The notes beneath the pieces were generated by a model. It worked only from the letters and a program-made list of their open reading frames with translations. It did not search any database and had not been told where the DNA came from. The position numbers were made by a program, and so were the translations under genes. 64,000 nucleotides of DNA from an uncultured Lachnospiraceae bacterium (GTDB lineage: Bacteria; Bacillota; Clostridia; Lachnospirales; Lachnospiraceae). Position 1 is the stretch's first letter. Each line of letters begins with the position of its first letter. Below, piece after piece: positions 50,417 to 63,104 of this stretch. The DNA lies in NCBI GenBank assembly GCA_945864145.1, contig CAMBAN010000002.1, positions 1-64,000 of the forward strand, given 5' to 3'.

Positions 50417-50626
50417 ATGGAAGAAGTAAAAATTAAAGATGAATTTATAAAGCTTGGACAGGCATTAAAGCTTGCAGGGCTTGTAGAGTCCGGTGTGGAG
50501 GCCAAAATTGTGATTCAGGACGGACAGGTTCTTGTGAATGGACAGGTGGAAACACAACGCGGAAAAAAACTGGTAGATGGTGATGAAGTTACCTTTGAAG
50601 GACAATCCTTCAAAATTAAGGCATAA
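50417..50626 (+). CDS. S4-domain RNA-binding protein (YaaA/RlbA-like)
   Basis: IKLGQALKLAGLVESGVEAKIVIQDGQVLVNGQVETQRGKKLVDGDEV; between dnaN and recF. Confidence 0.9.
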   Translation: MEEVKIKDEFIKLGQALKLAGLVESGVEAKIVIQDGQVLVNGQVETQRGKKLVDGDEVTFEGQSFKIKA

Positions 50627-50651
50627 AAAAGAACAAAAGTGAGGAAGAATA

Positions 50652-51770
50652 ATGATTATCAAGTCATTAGAGCTTGAAAATTTCAGAAATTACGACTCCT
50701 TATCTATGAGTTTTGACCGTGGTACCAATATTTTGTACGGAGATAATGCACAGGGTAAGACCAATATTCTGGAAGCAATTTTTTTGTCTGCAACGACAAA
50801 ATCCCATAAGGGAAGCAAAGACAGAGATATTGTTCATTTTGACAAAGAAGAGGCCCATATCAGAACCTATGTGGAAAAGGATGGGCTTGAGCACCGTGTG
50901 GACATGCATTTAAGAAAAAGCAAGTCAAAAGGTATTGCCATCAATGGGCAAAAAATTAAAAAGGCTGCTGATTTACTGGGACTTTTAAATGTGGTTTTCT
51001 TTTCTCCCGAGGATTTGTCGATTATTAAAAACGGTCCGGCAGAGAGAAGACATTTTGTAGATATGGAGCTATGTCAATTGGATAGCTTTTATTTATACAA
51101 TTTGAATAATTACAATAAAATTGTGAATCAGAGAAATAAGCTGTTAAAGGATTTATATTTTAATCCAAGCTTAAAGGATACCTTAACTATTTGGGATTCT
51201 CAGCTTGTTTCCTATGGAAGTAAGATTATGGAAAGAAGAATGGCTTTTGTAAAGCAGTTGAATGAAATTATTTTTTCGATTCATAAGAAACTGTCCGGCG
51301 GAAAAGAAGAACTGGAAATTATTTATGAACCAAATATCAATCCTGAAAACTATGAGCAGGCGCTGACCGGCTCACAGGAAAAGGACATAAAGTTAAAAAT
51401 GACAAGCATTGGACCTCACCGCGATGATTTTTCCTTTTTAGTTAGAAAATTGGATGAAGAAGGTAAGGTCATTTCAGAGGCAGTAGATATCAGAAAATTC
51501 GGTTCTCAGGGACAGCAGCGTACTGCTGCACTTTCTTTGAAGCTTTCTGAAATTGAGCTGGTGAAAAAACTGACAAAGGACACCCCGTTGTTATTATTGG
51601 ATGATGTGTTATCAGAGCTTGACAGTAACAGGCAAAATTATCTTTTAAACAGTATAGGAGATATTCAGACAATAATTACATGTACGGGACTAGAGGAATT
51701 TGTGAATAATCGCTTTGAAATCAATCGTATCTATAAGGTTTCAAATGCGACGGTTACACAGGAAAATTAA
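50652..51770 (+). CDS. recF: DNA replication/repair protein RecF
   Basis: MIIKSLELENFRNYDSLSMSF...LYGDNAQGKTNILEAIFLSATTKSHKG; LLLLDDVLSELDSNRQNYLL. Confidence 0.95.
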   Translation: MIIKSLELENFRNYDSLSMSFDRGTNILYGDNAQGKTNILEAIFLSATTKSHKGSKDRDIVHFDKEEAHIRTYVEKDGLEHRVDMHLRKSKSKGIAINGQKIKKAADLLGLLNVVFFSPEDLSIIKNGPAERRHFVDMELCQLDSFYLYNLNNYNKIVNQRNKLLKDLYFNPSLKDTLTIWDSQLVSYGSKIMERRMAFVKQLNEIIFSIHKKLSGGKEELEIIYEPNINPENYEQALTGSQEKDIKLKMTSIGPHRDDFSFLVRKLDEEGKVISEAVDIRKFGSQGQQRTAALSLKLSEIELVKKLTKDTPLLLLDDVLSELDSNRQNYLLNSIGDIQTIITCTGLEEFVNNRFEINRIYKVSNATVTQEN

Positions 51771-53729
<1,959 letters not shown>

Positions 53730-53750
53730 CAGGAAGGGAATGAAAACAAA

Positions 53751-56300
53751 ATGGATGATACAATATTTGACAAAATACAAGAAGTAGATCTGAAAAAGAC
53801 CATGGAAACGTCTTACATTGACTATGCCATGAGTGTTATTGCTTCCAGAGCACTTCCTGATGTAAGAGATGGATTAAAGCCGGTACAACGTAGAGTTTTA
53901 TATTCTATGATTGAATTGAACAACGGTCCGGATAAGCCTCATAGAAAGAGTGCCCGTATCGTCGGCGATACCATGGGTAAATATCACCCACATGGTGACA
54001 GCTCTATTTATGGTGCATTGGTAAATATGGCACAGGATTGGAACTTCAGATATCCGTTAGTAGACGGACATGGAAACTTTGGTTCTGTGGATGGCGATGG
54101 TGCTGCAGCCATGCGATATACAGAGGCAAGACTCAGTAAGATTTCCATGGAGCTACTTTCTGATATCAATAAAGATACCGTTGACTTTGTGCCTAACTTT
54201 GATGAAACAGAAAAGGAACCGGTTGTTTTACCAAGCCGTTACCCTAATCTTTTAGTAAATGGTACTACAGGTATTGCTGTAGGTATGGCTACCAATATTC
54301 CGCCTCATAATATGCGTGAGGTTATTGATGCTGTTGTCAAAATTATTGATAATAAAGTAAATGAAGATAGAGATACAGAAATAGATGAACTTTTACCAAT
54401 TGTAAAAGGACCGGATTTCCCGACCGGAGGCGTGATTCTTGGTACCAGAGGTATTGAGGAGGCTTATCGTACAGGGCGAGGCAAAATCAAGGTTCGTGGT
54501 GTGACAAATATTGAAACCATGCCAAATGGTAAAAATCGTATCATTGTTACAGAGCTTCCTTACATGGTAAATAAAGCTCGTCTGATTGAAAAAATTGCTG
54601 AACTTGTAAAAGATAAGAAATTAGATGGTATCACAGATTTACGTGATGAGTCCAACAGAGAGGGTATGAGAATTGTCATTGAGCTTCGTAAGGATGTCAA
54701 TGCCAATGTCATGATGAACCAGCTCTATAAGCATACACAGATTCAGGATAGCTTTGGTGTCATTATGCTTGCTTTGGTAAATAATGAACCAAAGGTTATG
54801 AGCTTGAAGGATATTCTTGTTAATTATCTGCTTCATCAGGAAGAAGTCGTAACAAGAAGAACTCAGTATGACTTAAATAAGGCAGAAGAAAGAGACCATA
54901 TTTTACAGGGCTTATTGATTGCTTTAGATAATATTGATGAAGTGATTCAAATTATCAGAGGCAGTGCCAATACCCAGGAAGCAAAGAATCGTTTAATTGA
55001 ACGTTTTGGATTATCAGAACCACAGTCTCAGGCTATCGTAGACATGCGTTTACGTGCACTGACAGGCTTGGAAAGAGAAAAGCTTGAGCAGGAGCATGCA
55101 GAGCTTGTGAAAAAAATCGAGGAGTTCAGAGCTATTCTTGGAGATAAGAAATTATTACTTGGTGTTATCAAAACGGAAATTATGCAGATTTCCGAAAAAT
55201 TCGGTGACGACAGAAGAACCAAATTTGGTTATGATGAGTTCGATATTGATGATGAGGATTTGATTCCAAGAGGAAATACCGTAATTGCCATGACAAGTCT
55301 TGGCTATATCAAGAGAATGACGGTAGATAACTTTAAGACACAGAATCGTGGCGGAAGAGGTATCAAAGGTATGTCAACCATTGAGGATGACTATATCGAA
55401 GATTTATTAATGACCTCTACCCATGACTATCTCATGTTCTTTACCAATATGGGTCGTGTATACCGTATGAAGGCATATGAAATTCCGGAGGCAGGAAGAA
55501 CAGCAAGAGGAACTGCGATTGTTAATTTATTACAGTTAAATCCGGGTGAGAAGATTTCTGCCATGATTCCGATTAATGCCTATGAAGAGGGTAAAAATCT
55601 CTTTATGATTACCAAAAAAGGTATTGCAAAGAAGACCTCTATCATGGAATTTATGAATGTCAGAAAGACAGGTCTTGCAGCAATTAATCTTCGAGATGAT
55701 GATGAATTGATTGAGGTTAAGATTACGGATGAAAACTCTGAAATTTTCTTAGTTACCAAAGATGGTATGTGTATCCGTTTCAAGGAAACTGATGTACGTG
55801 CCATGGGTAGAACCGCTATGGGTGTTATCGGTATGAACCTGGATGATGATGATGAAATCATCGGTATGCAGTTAAATACTCAGGGTGATTCCCTTTTAAT
55901 CGTATCTGAAAAAGGTATGGGTAAGAGAACTGATTTAGGCGAATTTACCGTACAGAAGCGTGGTGGTAAAGGCGTTAAGTGTTATAAGATTACAGAAAAA
56001 ACCGGAAATGTAGTTGGTGTAAAGGCTGTAACTGATGCTAATGAAATGATGATGATTACCACAGAAGGTATTATCATTCAGCTTCGAGCAGATGATATTT
56101 CGAATATTGGACGTAATACCTCCGGTGTAAAGATGATTAATCTGGACGAAGGTGTAACGGTTGCAAAAATTGCAAAGGTTCGTGCAAAAGTATCTGATGG
56201 TACACAGGAATATGAAAATGTAGACGAAGCAGCACAGAAGTTGGATTCAGAGGCAGAAGAAGAAAATCTGATTTTCCCGACGGAGGAAGAAGAGGAATAG
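53751..56300 (+). CDS. gyrA: DNA gyrase subunit A
   Basis: [67 protein letters not shown]; acidic C-terminal tail. Confidence 0.97.
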   Translation: MDDTIFDKIQEVDLKKTMETSYIDYAMSVIASRALPDVRDGLKPVQRRVLYSMIELNNGPDKPHRKSARIVGDTMGKYHPHGDSSIYGALVNMAQDWNFRYPLVDGHGNFGSVDGDGAAAMRYTEARLSKISMELLSDINKDTVDFVPNFDETEKEPVVLPSRYPNLLVNGTTGIAVGMATNIPPHNMREVIDAVVKIIDNKVNEDRDTEIDELLPIVKGPDFPTGGVILGTRGIEEAYRTGRGKIKVRGVTNIETMPNGKNRIIVTELPYMVNKARLIEKIAELVKDKKLDGITDLRDESNREGMRIVIELRKDVNANVMMNQLYKHTQIQDSFGVIMLALVNNEPKVMSLKDILVNYLLHQEEVVTRRTQYDLNKAEERDHILQGLLIALDNIDEVIQIIRGSANTQEAKNRLIERFGLSEPQSQAIVDMRLRALTGLEREKLEQEHAELVKKIEEFRAILGDKKLLLGVIKTEIMQISEKFGDDRRTKFGYDEFDIDDEDLIPRGNTVIAMTSLGYIKRMTVDNFKTQNRGGRGIKGMSTIEDDYIEDLLMTSTHDYLMFFTNMGRVYRMKAYEIPEAGRTARGTAIVNLLQLNPGEKISAMIPINAYEEGKNLFMITKKGIAKKTSIMEFMNVRKTGLAAINLRDDDELIEVKITDENSEIFLVTKDGMCIRFKETDVRAMGRTAMGVIGMNLDDDDEIIGMQLNTQGDSLLIVSEKGMGKRTDLGEFTVQKRGGKGVKCYKITEKTGNVVGVKAVTDANEMMMITTEGIIIQLRADDISNIGRNTSGVKMINLDEGVTVAKIAKVRAKVSDGTQEYENVDEAAQKLDSEAEEENLIFPTEEEEE

Positions 56301-56307
56301 AAAAGAG

Positions 56308-56643
56308 GTGTCTGTATTGGAGGAAAAGCTGACCCATGAACAAATGCATGAATTAGGAATTGCTCACGAGCATGGGCATGGACATACCCATACAGAAACC
56401 AAAGCAGTGCTCAATCGTATGTCTAAAATTATCGGACATATGGAGTCTATCAAAACAATGGTAGAAAACGGCAGAGATTGTAGTGATGTATTGATACAGC
56501 TGGCAGCAGTAAAATCTGCAGTCAGCGGTGTCAGTCGAATCATTTTAAAGGATCATATCGACCACTGCCTTGTTGAGGCAGTGGAAGAAAATGACAGAGA
56601 AACGATAGAAGAGCTTAAAAAGGCAATTGATAAGTTCATTTAG
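56308..56643 (+). CDS. CsoR/RcnR-family metal-sensing repressor with His-rich N-terminus
   Basis: HEHGHGHTHTETKAVLNRMSKIIGHMESIKTMVENGRDCSDVLIQLAAVKSAVSGVSRIILKDHIDHCLVEAV. GTG start at 56308 (or downstream TTG). Confidence 0.85.
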   Translation: MSVLEEKLTHEQMHELGIAHEHGHGHTHTETKAVLNRMSKIIGHMESIKTMVENGRDCSDVLIQLAAVKSAVSGVSRIILKDHIDHCLVEAVEENDRETIEELKKAIDKFI

Positions 56644-57391
56644 CCCGATACTGATAGGACAAAGGGAGTTCCAGATTATGTGCTTCTAACAAATCCTTTT
56701 GGGAAAGAATATCAGAGGTATTTCCATCGGCTGCAATGCCATTTCCGGAAAGAAGGATACATCTGTCACAGGTATCTAAAATGAAATCCAGGTCATGGGA
56801 AGCAATGAGCTTTGTCATGGATAAAGAATTTAATATTGTAATCAGATTTCTACGATTTTTTGGGTCTAAGGCAATAGATGGCTCATCCATAATGAGGAAA
56901 TCAGGTTCCATGGAAAGAACGCTGGCAATAGATGCCAGTTTTTTTTCGCCTCCGGAAAGCTTATAAACAGGTTTGTCTGCGAAAGCTTCCATATGGACTA
57001 AAGAAAGTGCTTTTGTAACCCGTTTGTCAACTACATCTTTGGGAAGTCCATAATTTTCCGGGCCAAAAGCAACGTCCCTGAAGACAGTAGAGGAAAAAAG
57101 CTGATTGTTGGCATCCTGAAAAACATAGCCTAAATGTTTTCTGATTTGTGGAAGTGTTTTTTTCGTAACAGGGGTATCTTTTACAAGAATCGTACCCTCA
57201 GAGGCAAATTCCAAGCCGACCAAAAGCTTTAACAGGGTTGATTTTCCAACACCATTTGCCCCAACTAATCCAACCTTCTCACCAGGTGCAATAGAAAAAG
57301 AAAGCTGCTTAAAAATGGAATTGTCCTTATCGTAAGAAAAGGAAACCTGTGAAAAAGAAATAATATGCTGCATAGTAATACTAGCCTCCAA
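56636..57391 (-). CDS. cbiO: Ni/Co ECF transporter ATP-binding protein (CbiO-like)
   Basis: GLVGANGVGKSTLLKLLVGLE, LSGGEKKLASIASVLSMEPDFLIMDEPS; next to CbiQ/CbiM. Confidence 0.88.
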   Translation of the reverse strand: MEASITMQHIISFSQVSFSYDKDNSIFKQLSFSIAPGEKVGLVGANGVGKSTLLKLLVGLEFASEGTILVKDTPVTKKTLPQIRKHLGYVFQDANNQLFSSTVFRDVAFGPENYGLPKDVVDKRVTKALSLVHMEAFADKPVYKLSGGEKKLASIASVLSMEPDFLIMDEPSIALDPKNRRNLITILNSLSMTKLIASHDLDFILDTCDRCILLSGNGIAADGNTSDILSQKDLLEAHNLELPLSYQYRAK

Positions 57392-58190
57392 CAGTAAATA
57401 ATGTTCCTAAAATAGAAAAAACAGGAAATATACGAAAAATAAGTAAAAAGAGTAACCATAGAAAAAGATACAGCCAATCCTTTTTTTGTGGTTTTTCTAT
57501 AGAATTTGCAGGAAAGTTTCCCTCAAAACCTCTTAAACACATGCTTTGATAAATTTCATTGGCGCGGTCGATACTTCGAAGCAGAAGCTGTCCAACAAGA
57601 CTGCCCCAGCTTTTCCAATGAATTCCCTTTTGCAATGGTGCACGCAGTGCATAGGCATTAAGGGTACGACTTACTTCCTCTAAAAGTACCCTGATATAGC
57701 GGTAAATCAGTAACAGTAGTGTAGTCAGTATATGTGGGACATGAAGAAGGGAAAGACTATGGCAAATATCCTCTATGGAAGTGGTAGCAATCAGAAGAAA
57801 AACAGCAAGCAATGTGAAAAGTCCCTTGCAAATGAGCCCAAGCATGGAAATGACGCCGTAATTGACTGTAAAATGGTTTGTTACAAAATAAGGCGCAGTT
57901 TCAAAAAAGGGATTCCAGATAGAGATACATACAACAAAAACCATAGGAAGCTTCAGATACCGAAGTGCTTTGGAAAAGGACAGGTCTGTCAGTTCAAAAA
58001 GCACGAATGGATAAAGAAACATACTAAAAAGACCGAGTAAATCGTATCGGTTAAAGGAAACAACAAAAAGTAAATAGAAAAAAGTAACAACAAATTTGAC
58101 CAGTGGATGTAGTCTGTTTATCCACTGGTCTCTTTTTGCCAAATAATCAAGTTCATTTATTTCATGCAAAGCACGGTCTATTTTATTCAT
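57381..58190 (-). CDS. cbiQ: Ni/Co ECF transporter transmembrane protein (CbiQ-like)
   Basis: Multi-TM ORF with RIHPLVKFV-like NRLHPLVKFVVTFFYLLFVVSF and YRYIRVLLEEVSRTLNAYALRAP. Confidence 0.87.
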   Translation of the reverse strand: MNKIDRALHEINELDYLAKRDQWINRLHPLVKFVVTFFYLLFVVSFNRYDLLGLFSMFLYPFVLFELTDLSFSKALRYLKLPMVFVVCISIWNPFFETAPYFVTNHFTVNYGVISMLGLICKGLFTLLAVFLLIATTSIEDICHSLSLLHVPHILTTLLLLIYRYIRVLLEEVSRTLNAYALRAPLQKGIHWKSWGSLVGQLLLRSIDRANEIYQSMCLRGFEGNFPANSIEKPQKKDWLYLFLWLLFLLIFRIFPVFSILGTLFTVGG

Positions 58191-59182
58191 GGATTAGTAC
58201 TCTTTTTTTTAAAGAATTTGAATAATTTACAACAACAATAGCAAAAACCAAAAACGACAAATGCGCCTATAACACCGGAGACGGAAGTACCAATCATACT
58301 TTCTGAACCCTGAAAGGCATAGTCCGGAAGAAGGGAAGTGTTTTCCTGTATGGATGAAAAGGTCTGATAAATAGAACCTGCTGCTTCAAGCTCGCTCGTA
58401 CCTGCCACCTTTTCCATAGACCACTCTAAACCATCCGGAAATGCAGATGCAAAAAGAGATAAAATTCCTCCAATAAAGACAGTAGCAATCGCCAATATAC
58501 CTAAGGTCCTTTTAAAAGCCAGTTTATTTTCATGTTTTTCGTCTATTCCCCATAAAAGCTCAGGCCTTGCTTCATAAATAAAGCAGAGTACAGCAGCAGT
58601 AATACAGCCTTCTACTAAACCAATTGCTAAATGAATTGGCTGCATCGCAGCAACGAAAACAGAGAAAGGAAGCTCTGTAATTCCTGATGCAAAGGTTTCC
58701 AGGGTAACACTAAAGGCTCCAAGCTGTAATGTAAGAATACAGCCTAAAATAGAGGCTATTATTATTTTTACTTTAGAAGCACCTTTTTTCATAATTGGAC
58801 GCCATATGAGAAAGGCTCCAATAAAACAACCATAAAATGCCATATTCCAAATATTACAACCAAGCGCTAAAAGTCCACCGTCAGCAAAAAGCAGGCATTG
58901 TATCAAAAGGACACCAATCATTGTTAAAAAGCCTGCATAAGGTCCTAAAATAGCAGACAGTAAAAGTCCACCGCATAAATGTCCGGAAGAACCGGTACCG
59001 GGAATTGTAAAATTAATCATCTGTGTGGCAAAAACAAAGGCACCCATAACTCCCATGGTAGGGATTTTTTTCACATTATCCTCTAAACGCACTTTTTTTA
59101 TAGAAACACCGCCGGCTACGCCGGAACAAAAATACATCGTGGTTGCAACTGCAGGAGCAACCAAAGCATCAGCCATATGCAT
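58187..59182 (-). CDS. cbiM: Ni/Co ECF transporter substrate-binding protein (CbiM fused to CbiN/PDGLE domain)
   Basis: MHMADALVAPAVATTMYFCSG, GTGSSGHLCGGLLLSAILGPYAGFLTMIGVLLIQCLLFADGGLLALGCNIWNMAF; C-terminal FPDGLEWSMEKVAG. Confidence 0.92.
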   Translation of the reverse strand: MHMADALVAPAVATTMYFCSGVAGGVSIKKVRLEDNVKKIPTMGVMGAFVFATQMINFTIPGTGSSGHLCGGLLLSAILGPYAGFLTMIGVLLIQCLLFADGGLLALGCNIWNMAFYGCFIGAFLIWRPIMKKGASKVKIIIASILGCILTLQLGAFSVTLETFASGITELPFSVFVAAMQPIHLAIGLVEGCITAAVLCFIYEARPELLWGIDEKHENKLAFKRTLGILAIATVFIGGILSLFASAFPDGLEWSMEKVAGTSELEAAGSIYQTFSSIQENTSLLPDYAFQGSESMIGTSVSGVIGAFVVFGFCYCCCKLFKFFKKKSTNP

Positions 59183-59202
59183 AGAAAATCATATCCTTTC
59201 CA

Positions 59203-59235
59203 TAGCTTTAGACCCTGAAGTTGGGCGCAAAGCTA
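59203..59235 (-). promoter_or_regulatory. Inverted-repeat leader upstream of cbiM
   Basis: Minus strand TAGCTTT GCG CCC AACTTCA GGG TCT AAAGCTA directly upstream of the GGAAAGGAT ribosome-binding region. Confidence 0.4.
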
Positions 59236-59375
59236 CCGTAATATTTTTTATTATCTTAACAAAAGGAAAAATCTGTCACAAGCCCCGAGGGGGGTTAAAA
59301 TTAGGATAGAATATTGACTTTGGATGTCATAAGTTAGTACAATAAGTTAGATTAACAATAAGGGAAGGAAAAGTC

Positions 59376-62300
59376 ATGGCATTTACTCATTTACATGTTC
59401 ATACAGAATACAGTCTGTTAGATGGTTCCAATAAAATAAAGGAATATGTGAAGCGCATAAAGGAGCTTGGCATGGACAGTGGTGCGATTACGGATCATGG
59501 TGTCATGTTCGGTGTCATAGACTTTTACAAGGAAGCAAAAGCACAGGGCATTAAGCCAATTCTTGGGTGTGAGGTCTATGTTGCGCCTAATTCCCGTTTT
59601 GACAAAGAGCTTACAGGTGGAGAAGACAGATATCATCATCTGGTATTGTTAGCTGAAAATAACACGGGATATGCCAATTTGATGAAAATCGTCAGCCGAG
59701 GTTTTACGGAAGGTTATTACTATAAGCCTCGTGTGGACATGGAGGTTTTACAGGAATTTCATGAAGGTATTATTGCGCTTTCAGCCTGTCTTGCAGGCGA
59801 AGTGCCTCGCCTGATACAAAAAGGGCTTTATGAAGAAGCAAAAGCCTGTGCTTTAAAGTATAAAAATTGCTTTGGAGACGGAAACTACTTTTTAGAGCTT
59901 CAGGATCACGGTATTCCTGAGCAGAGAACCGTGAATATGGCATTACTTCGTATGAGTGAGGAGCTTCAAATTCCATTAGTTGCAACTAATGATGTGCATT
60001 ATACCTATGCAGAGGATGCAGAACCACACGATTTACTTCTTTGTTTGCAAACAGGAAAGAAAGTAACAGATAAGGACAGGATGCGCTATGAAGGTGGACA
60101 ATACTATGTAAAGAGCGAGATGGAAATGCGCTCTTTATTTCCTTATGCGCAGCAGGCGATTGATAACACTGCATTGATTGCAGACCGTTGTCAGGTAGAA
60201 ATTGAGTTTGGAGTGACAAAGCTTCCAAAGTTTGAAGTACCTCAGGGGTATGATTCGTGGAGTTATTTGAATAAGCTCTGCTATGACGGATTAAAGGAAA
60301 GATATCCGGATGACGATGGAACACTTGCAAAAAAACTGGATTATGAGCTTGGCGTTATCCAAAAAATGGGCTACGTAGATTACTTTTTGATAGTGTGGGA
60401 TTTCATTAACTGGGCAAAAAGCAACGGCATTCCGGTCGGACCGGGACGAGGTAGTGCGGCAGGAAGTATTGTGTCTTATTGTTTACACATTACCAATATC
60501 GACCCGATTCGCTACAGCCTGCTGTTTGAGCGTTTCTTAAACCCGGAACGTGTTTCCATGCCCGATATTGATATTGACTTCTGCTATGAAAGACGTCAGG
60601 AGGTTATTTCCTATGTAGAAAAAAAATACGGTAAAGACAAGGTAGTACAGATTGTTACGTTTGGTACACTGGCTGCCAAAGGTGTCATTCGAGATGTGGC
60701 ACGTGTACTTGATTTACCATATAGCTTTGCAGACAGTATTTCCAAAATGATTCCTAATGAGCTTAATATTACTTTGGATAGAGCATTGGAATTAAATCCG
60801 GAGCTTAGGAAGCTGTATGAGCAGGATGAACAAGTCCATTATCTCATTGATATGTGTAAGCGTCTGGAAGGATTACCGCGTCATACCTCTATGCATGCGG
60901 CCGGTGTTGTTATCTGTCAAAAGCCTGCAGAGGAATTTGTACCGCTCTCAAGAGGAAGTGACGGTTCGATTACCACACAGTTTACGATGACGACCATTGA
61001 AGAGCTTGGTCTTTTAAAAATGGACTTTTTAGGTCTTAGAACGCTGACTGTAATCCAGAATGCAGTAAAAAATATAGAAAAAACGCATGGTATCCACATA
61101 GATGTGGACCAGATTGATTATGATGATAAAGCGGTACTTGCTTCTCTTGGAACAGGAAAAACAGATGGTGTATTCCAGTTGGAAAGTCAGGGTATGAAAA
61201 ACTTCATGAAGGAGTTAAAACCGCAAAATCTGGAGGATGTGATTGCGGGTATTTCTCTTTACAGACCGGGTCCTATGGATTTTATTCCAAGCTATATTAA
61301 GGGTAAAAATCATCCGGAGCTTGTTTCTTATGCAACGCCACAGTTAGAGCCGATTTTAAAGCCAACCTATGGCTGTATTGTTTACCAGGAGCAGGTTATG
61401 CAGATTGTGCGTGAGCTTGGTGGATATACGATGGGACGAAGCGATTTGGTAAGGCGTGCCATGAGTAAGAAAAAAGCTTATGTCATGGAGCAGGAAAGAA
61501 GGAACTTCGTGTATGGTAATGAGGAAGAGGGCGTTCCGGGATGTGAGAAAAATGGCATTGCACCTGAGATTGCAGAGCAGATTTATGGTACTATGATGGA
61601 TTTTGCAAAGTATGCGTTTAACAAATCTCATGCAGCCTGCTATGCAGTAGTTTCTTACCAGACGGCTTATTTGAAATACTATTATCCGGTAGAATTTATG
61701 GCAGCACTTCTAACTTCTGTCATTGATAATCCGACAAAGGTGTCAGAATATATTATGACCTGTAGAAGTATGGGCATTGAGATTTTACCACCGGATATCA
61801 ACGAAGGGGCAGCAGGTTTTTCTGTTTCCCAAAATGCAATCAGATATGCATTAACTGCAATAAAAAACGTAGGAAGACCTGTCATTGATGCTATTGTCAG
61901 GGAAAGAGAGGAAAGAGGTCCTTATACCAGCTTAAAGGATTTTTGCGAGAGAACCATACAGTTTGATGTGAACAAAAGAGCCATTGAGCATTTTATCAAG
62001 GCAGGTGCTTTTGACAGCTTTGGATGCACCAGAAAGCAGCTAATGATTGTATACATGCAGGTGTTAGATGGTATTCAGCATAATCAGAAGAGCAAAATGG
62101 TAGGACAGATGTCTTTGTTGGATATTGTATCTGAGGAACAAAAGGAAGAATTTGAAATCAAAATGCCTGATGTTGGCGAATATGAAAAGGAGCTGAAGCT
62201 GAGCTTTGAAAAGGAAGTGCTTGGCTTTTATGTCAGTGGTCATCCTATGGAGGAATATTTGCCGATTTTAAATAAATATACCACTTCCAAGACCTCTGAT

Positions 62301-62828
62301 TTTGTTTTGAATGAAGAGACCGGTGTAGTGCCATTACAGGATGGTGCAACAACGACTATCGGTGGTATGATAATGGATAAGAAGGTGAAATACACTAAAA
62401 ATGATAAAATTATGGCATTTTTAACGGTAGAAGATATGGTAGGCAGTGTGGAGGTTATTGTATTTCCTCAGACCTATGAGAAGTATTCTTATCTGTTAAA
62501 CGAAGAAAGTAAGGTTTTAATTCAGGGACGTATTTCCTTAGAGGAAGAAAGAGATGGAAAGCTTATTTGTGAAAAAATAACCTCTTTTGAAGATATTCCC
62601 CGTAAAGTATGGTTAAAATTTGAAACCATGGATGAGTATACACAAAAGAATGATGCCCTGGAGAAGCTTTTCGCTGATTCAGAGGGAAGAGACCAGGTGA
62701 TTATCTACATTGAAAGTACCAAACAAAAAAAGCAGCTTCCACCAAACCAGAATATCTGTGCAAATGCAGAAATGACAGAAGCTTTGGAGACGCTGCTTGG
62801 AGAAGATAATGTAAAGGTTGTTTGTTAA
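59376..62828 (+). CDS. dnaE: DNA polymerase III alpha subunit (DnaE type)
   Basis: PHP start FTHLHVHTEYSLLDGSNKIKEYVKRIKELGMDSGAITDHGVMFGVIDFY; PDIDIDFCYERRQEVI; C-terminal OB-like region. Confidence 0.96.
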   Translation: MAFTHLHVHTEYSLLDGSNKIKEYVKRIKELGMDSGAITDHGVMFGVIDFYKEAKAQGIKPILGCEVYVAPNSRFDKELTGGEDRYHHLVLLAENNTGYANLMKIVSRGFTEGYYYKPRVDMEVLQEFHEGIIALSACLAGEVPRLIQKGLYEEAKACALKYKNCFGDGNYFLELQDHGIPEQRTVNMALLRMSEELQIPLVATNDVHYTYAEDAEPHDLLLCLQTGKKVTDKDRMRYEGGQYYVKSEMEMRSLFPYAQQAIDNTALIADRCQVEIEFGVTKLPKFEVPQGYDSWSYLNKLCYDGLKERYPDDDGTLAKKLDYELGVIQKMGYVDYFLIVWDFINWAKSNGIPVGPGRGSAAGSIVSYCLHITNIDPIRYSLLFERFLNPERVSMPDIDIDFCYERRQEVISYVEKKYGKDKVVQIVTFGTLAAKGVIRDVARVLDLPYSFADSISKMIPNELNITLDRALELNPELRKLYEQDEQVHYLIDMCKRLEGLPRHTSMHAAGVVICQKPAEEFVPLSRGSDGSITTQFTMTTIEELGLLKMDFLGLRTLTVIQNAVKNIEKTHGIHIDVDQIDYDDKAVLASLGTGKTDGVFQLESQGMKNFMKELKPQNLEDVIAGISLYRPGPMDFIPSYIKGKNHPELVSYATPQLEPILKPTYGCIVYQEQVMQIVRELGGYTMGRSDLVRRAMSKKKAYVMEQERRNFVYGNEEEGVPGCEKNGIAPEIAEQIYGTMMDFAKYAFNKSHAACYAVVSYQTAYLKYYYPVEFMAALLTSVIDNPTKVSEYIMTCRSMGIEILPPDINEGAAGFSVSQNAIRYALTAIKNVGRPVIDAIVREREERGPYTSLKDFCERTIQFDVNKRAIEHFIKAGAFDSFGCTRKQLMIVYMQVLDGIQHNQKSKMVGQMSLLDIVSEEQKEEFEIKMPDVGEYEKELKLSFEKEVLGFYVSGHPMEEYLPILNKYTTSKTSDFVLNEETGVVPLQDGATTTIGGMIMDKKVKYTKNDKIMAFLTVEDMVGSVEVIVFPQTYEKYSYLLNEESKVLIQGRISLEEERDGKLICEKITSFEDIPRKVWLKFETMDEYTQKNDALEKLFADSEGRDQVIIYIESTKQKKQLPPNQNICANAEMTEALETLLGEDNVKVVC

Positions 62829-62841
62829 AGGAGGTATTTAT

Positions 62842-63057
62842 ATGACACCAAAGGAAAACGAGACAGATATTGATAATTTGGTAAAATTACTGGATGGCTT
62901 TGCAGCCGGGGAAGAAGGACGATTAAAGGTTAAAGTTACAGACACCTTAGAAGAGGGTGAAGTAGAAAAGGTACATCATCTTGGCAGATGTGATATTGGA
63001 AGTCCTTATGCAACAGGAGAATGCTTTGATGCACCATTAGGAGATTGTGACCGATAA
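62842..63057 (+). CDS. Small uncharacterised protein with Cys-containing C-terminus
   Basis: ATG 62842 with AAAGGAGG upstream; MTPKENETDIDNLVKLLDGFAAGEEGRLKVKVTDTLEEGEVEKVHHLGRCDIGSPYATGECFDAPLGDCDR. Confidence 0.75.
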   Translation: MTPKENETDIDNLVKLLDGFAAGEEGRLKVKVTDTLEEGEVEKVHHLGRCDIGSPYATGECFDAPLGDCDR

Positions 63058-63104
63058 CAGTGTGAAAAGAATTTCTAAGTTTCACACATGAAAAGGGGGA
63101 AAAG

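Noticed and set aside
59183-59300. Cobalamin riboswitch upstream of cbiM
   Set aside because: No B12-box-like sequence and the leader is too short.
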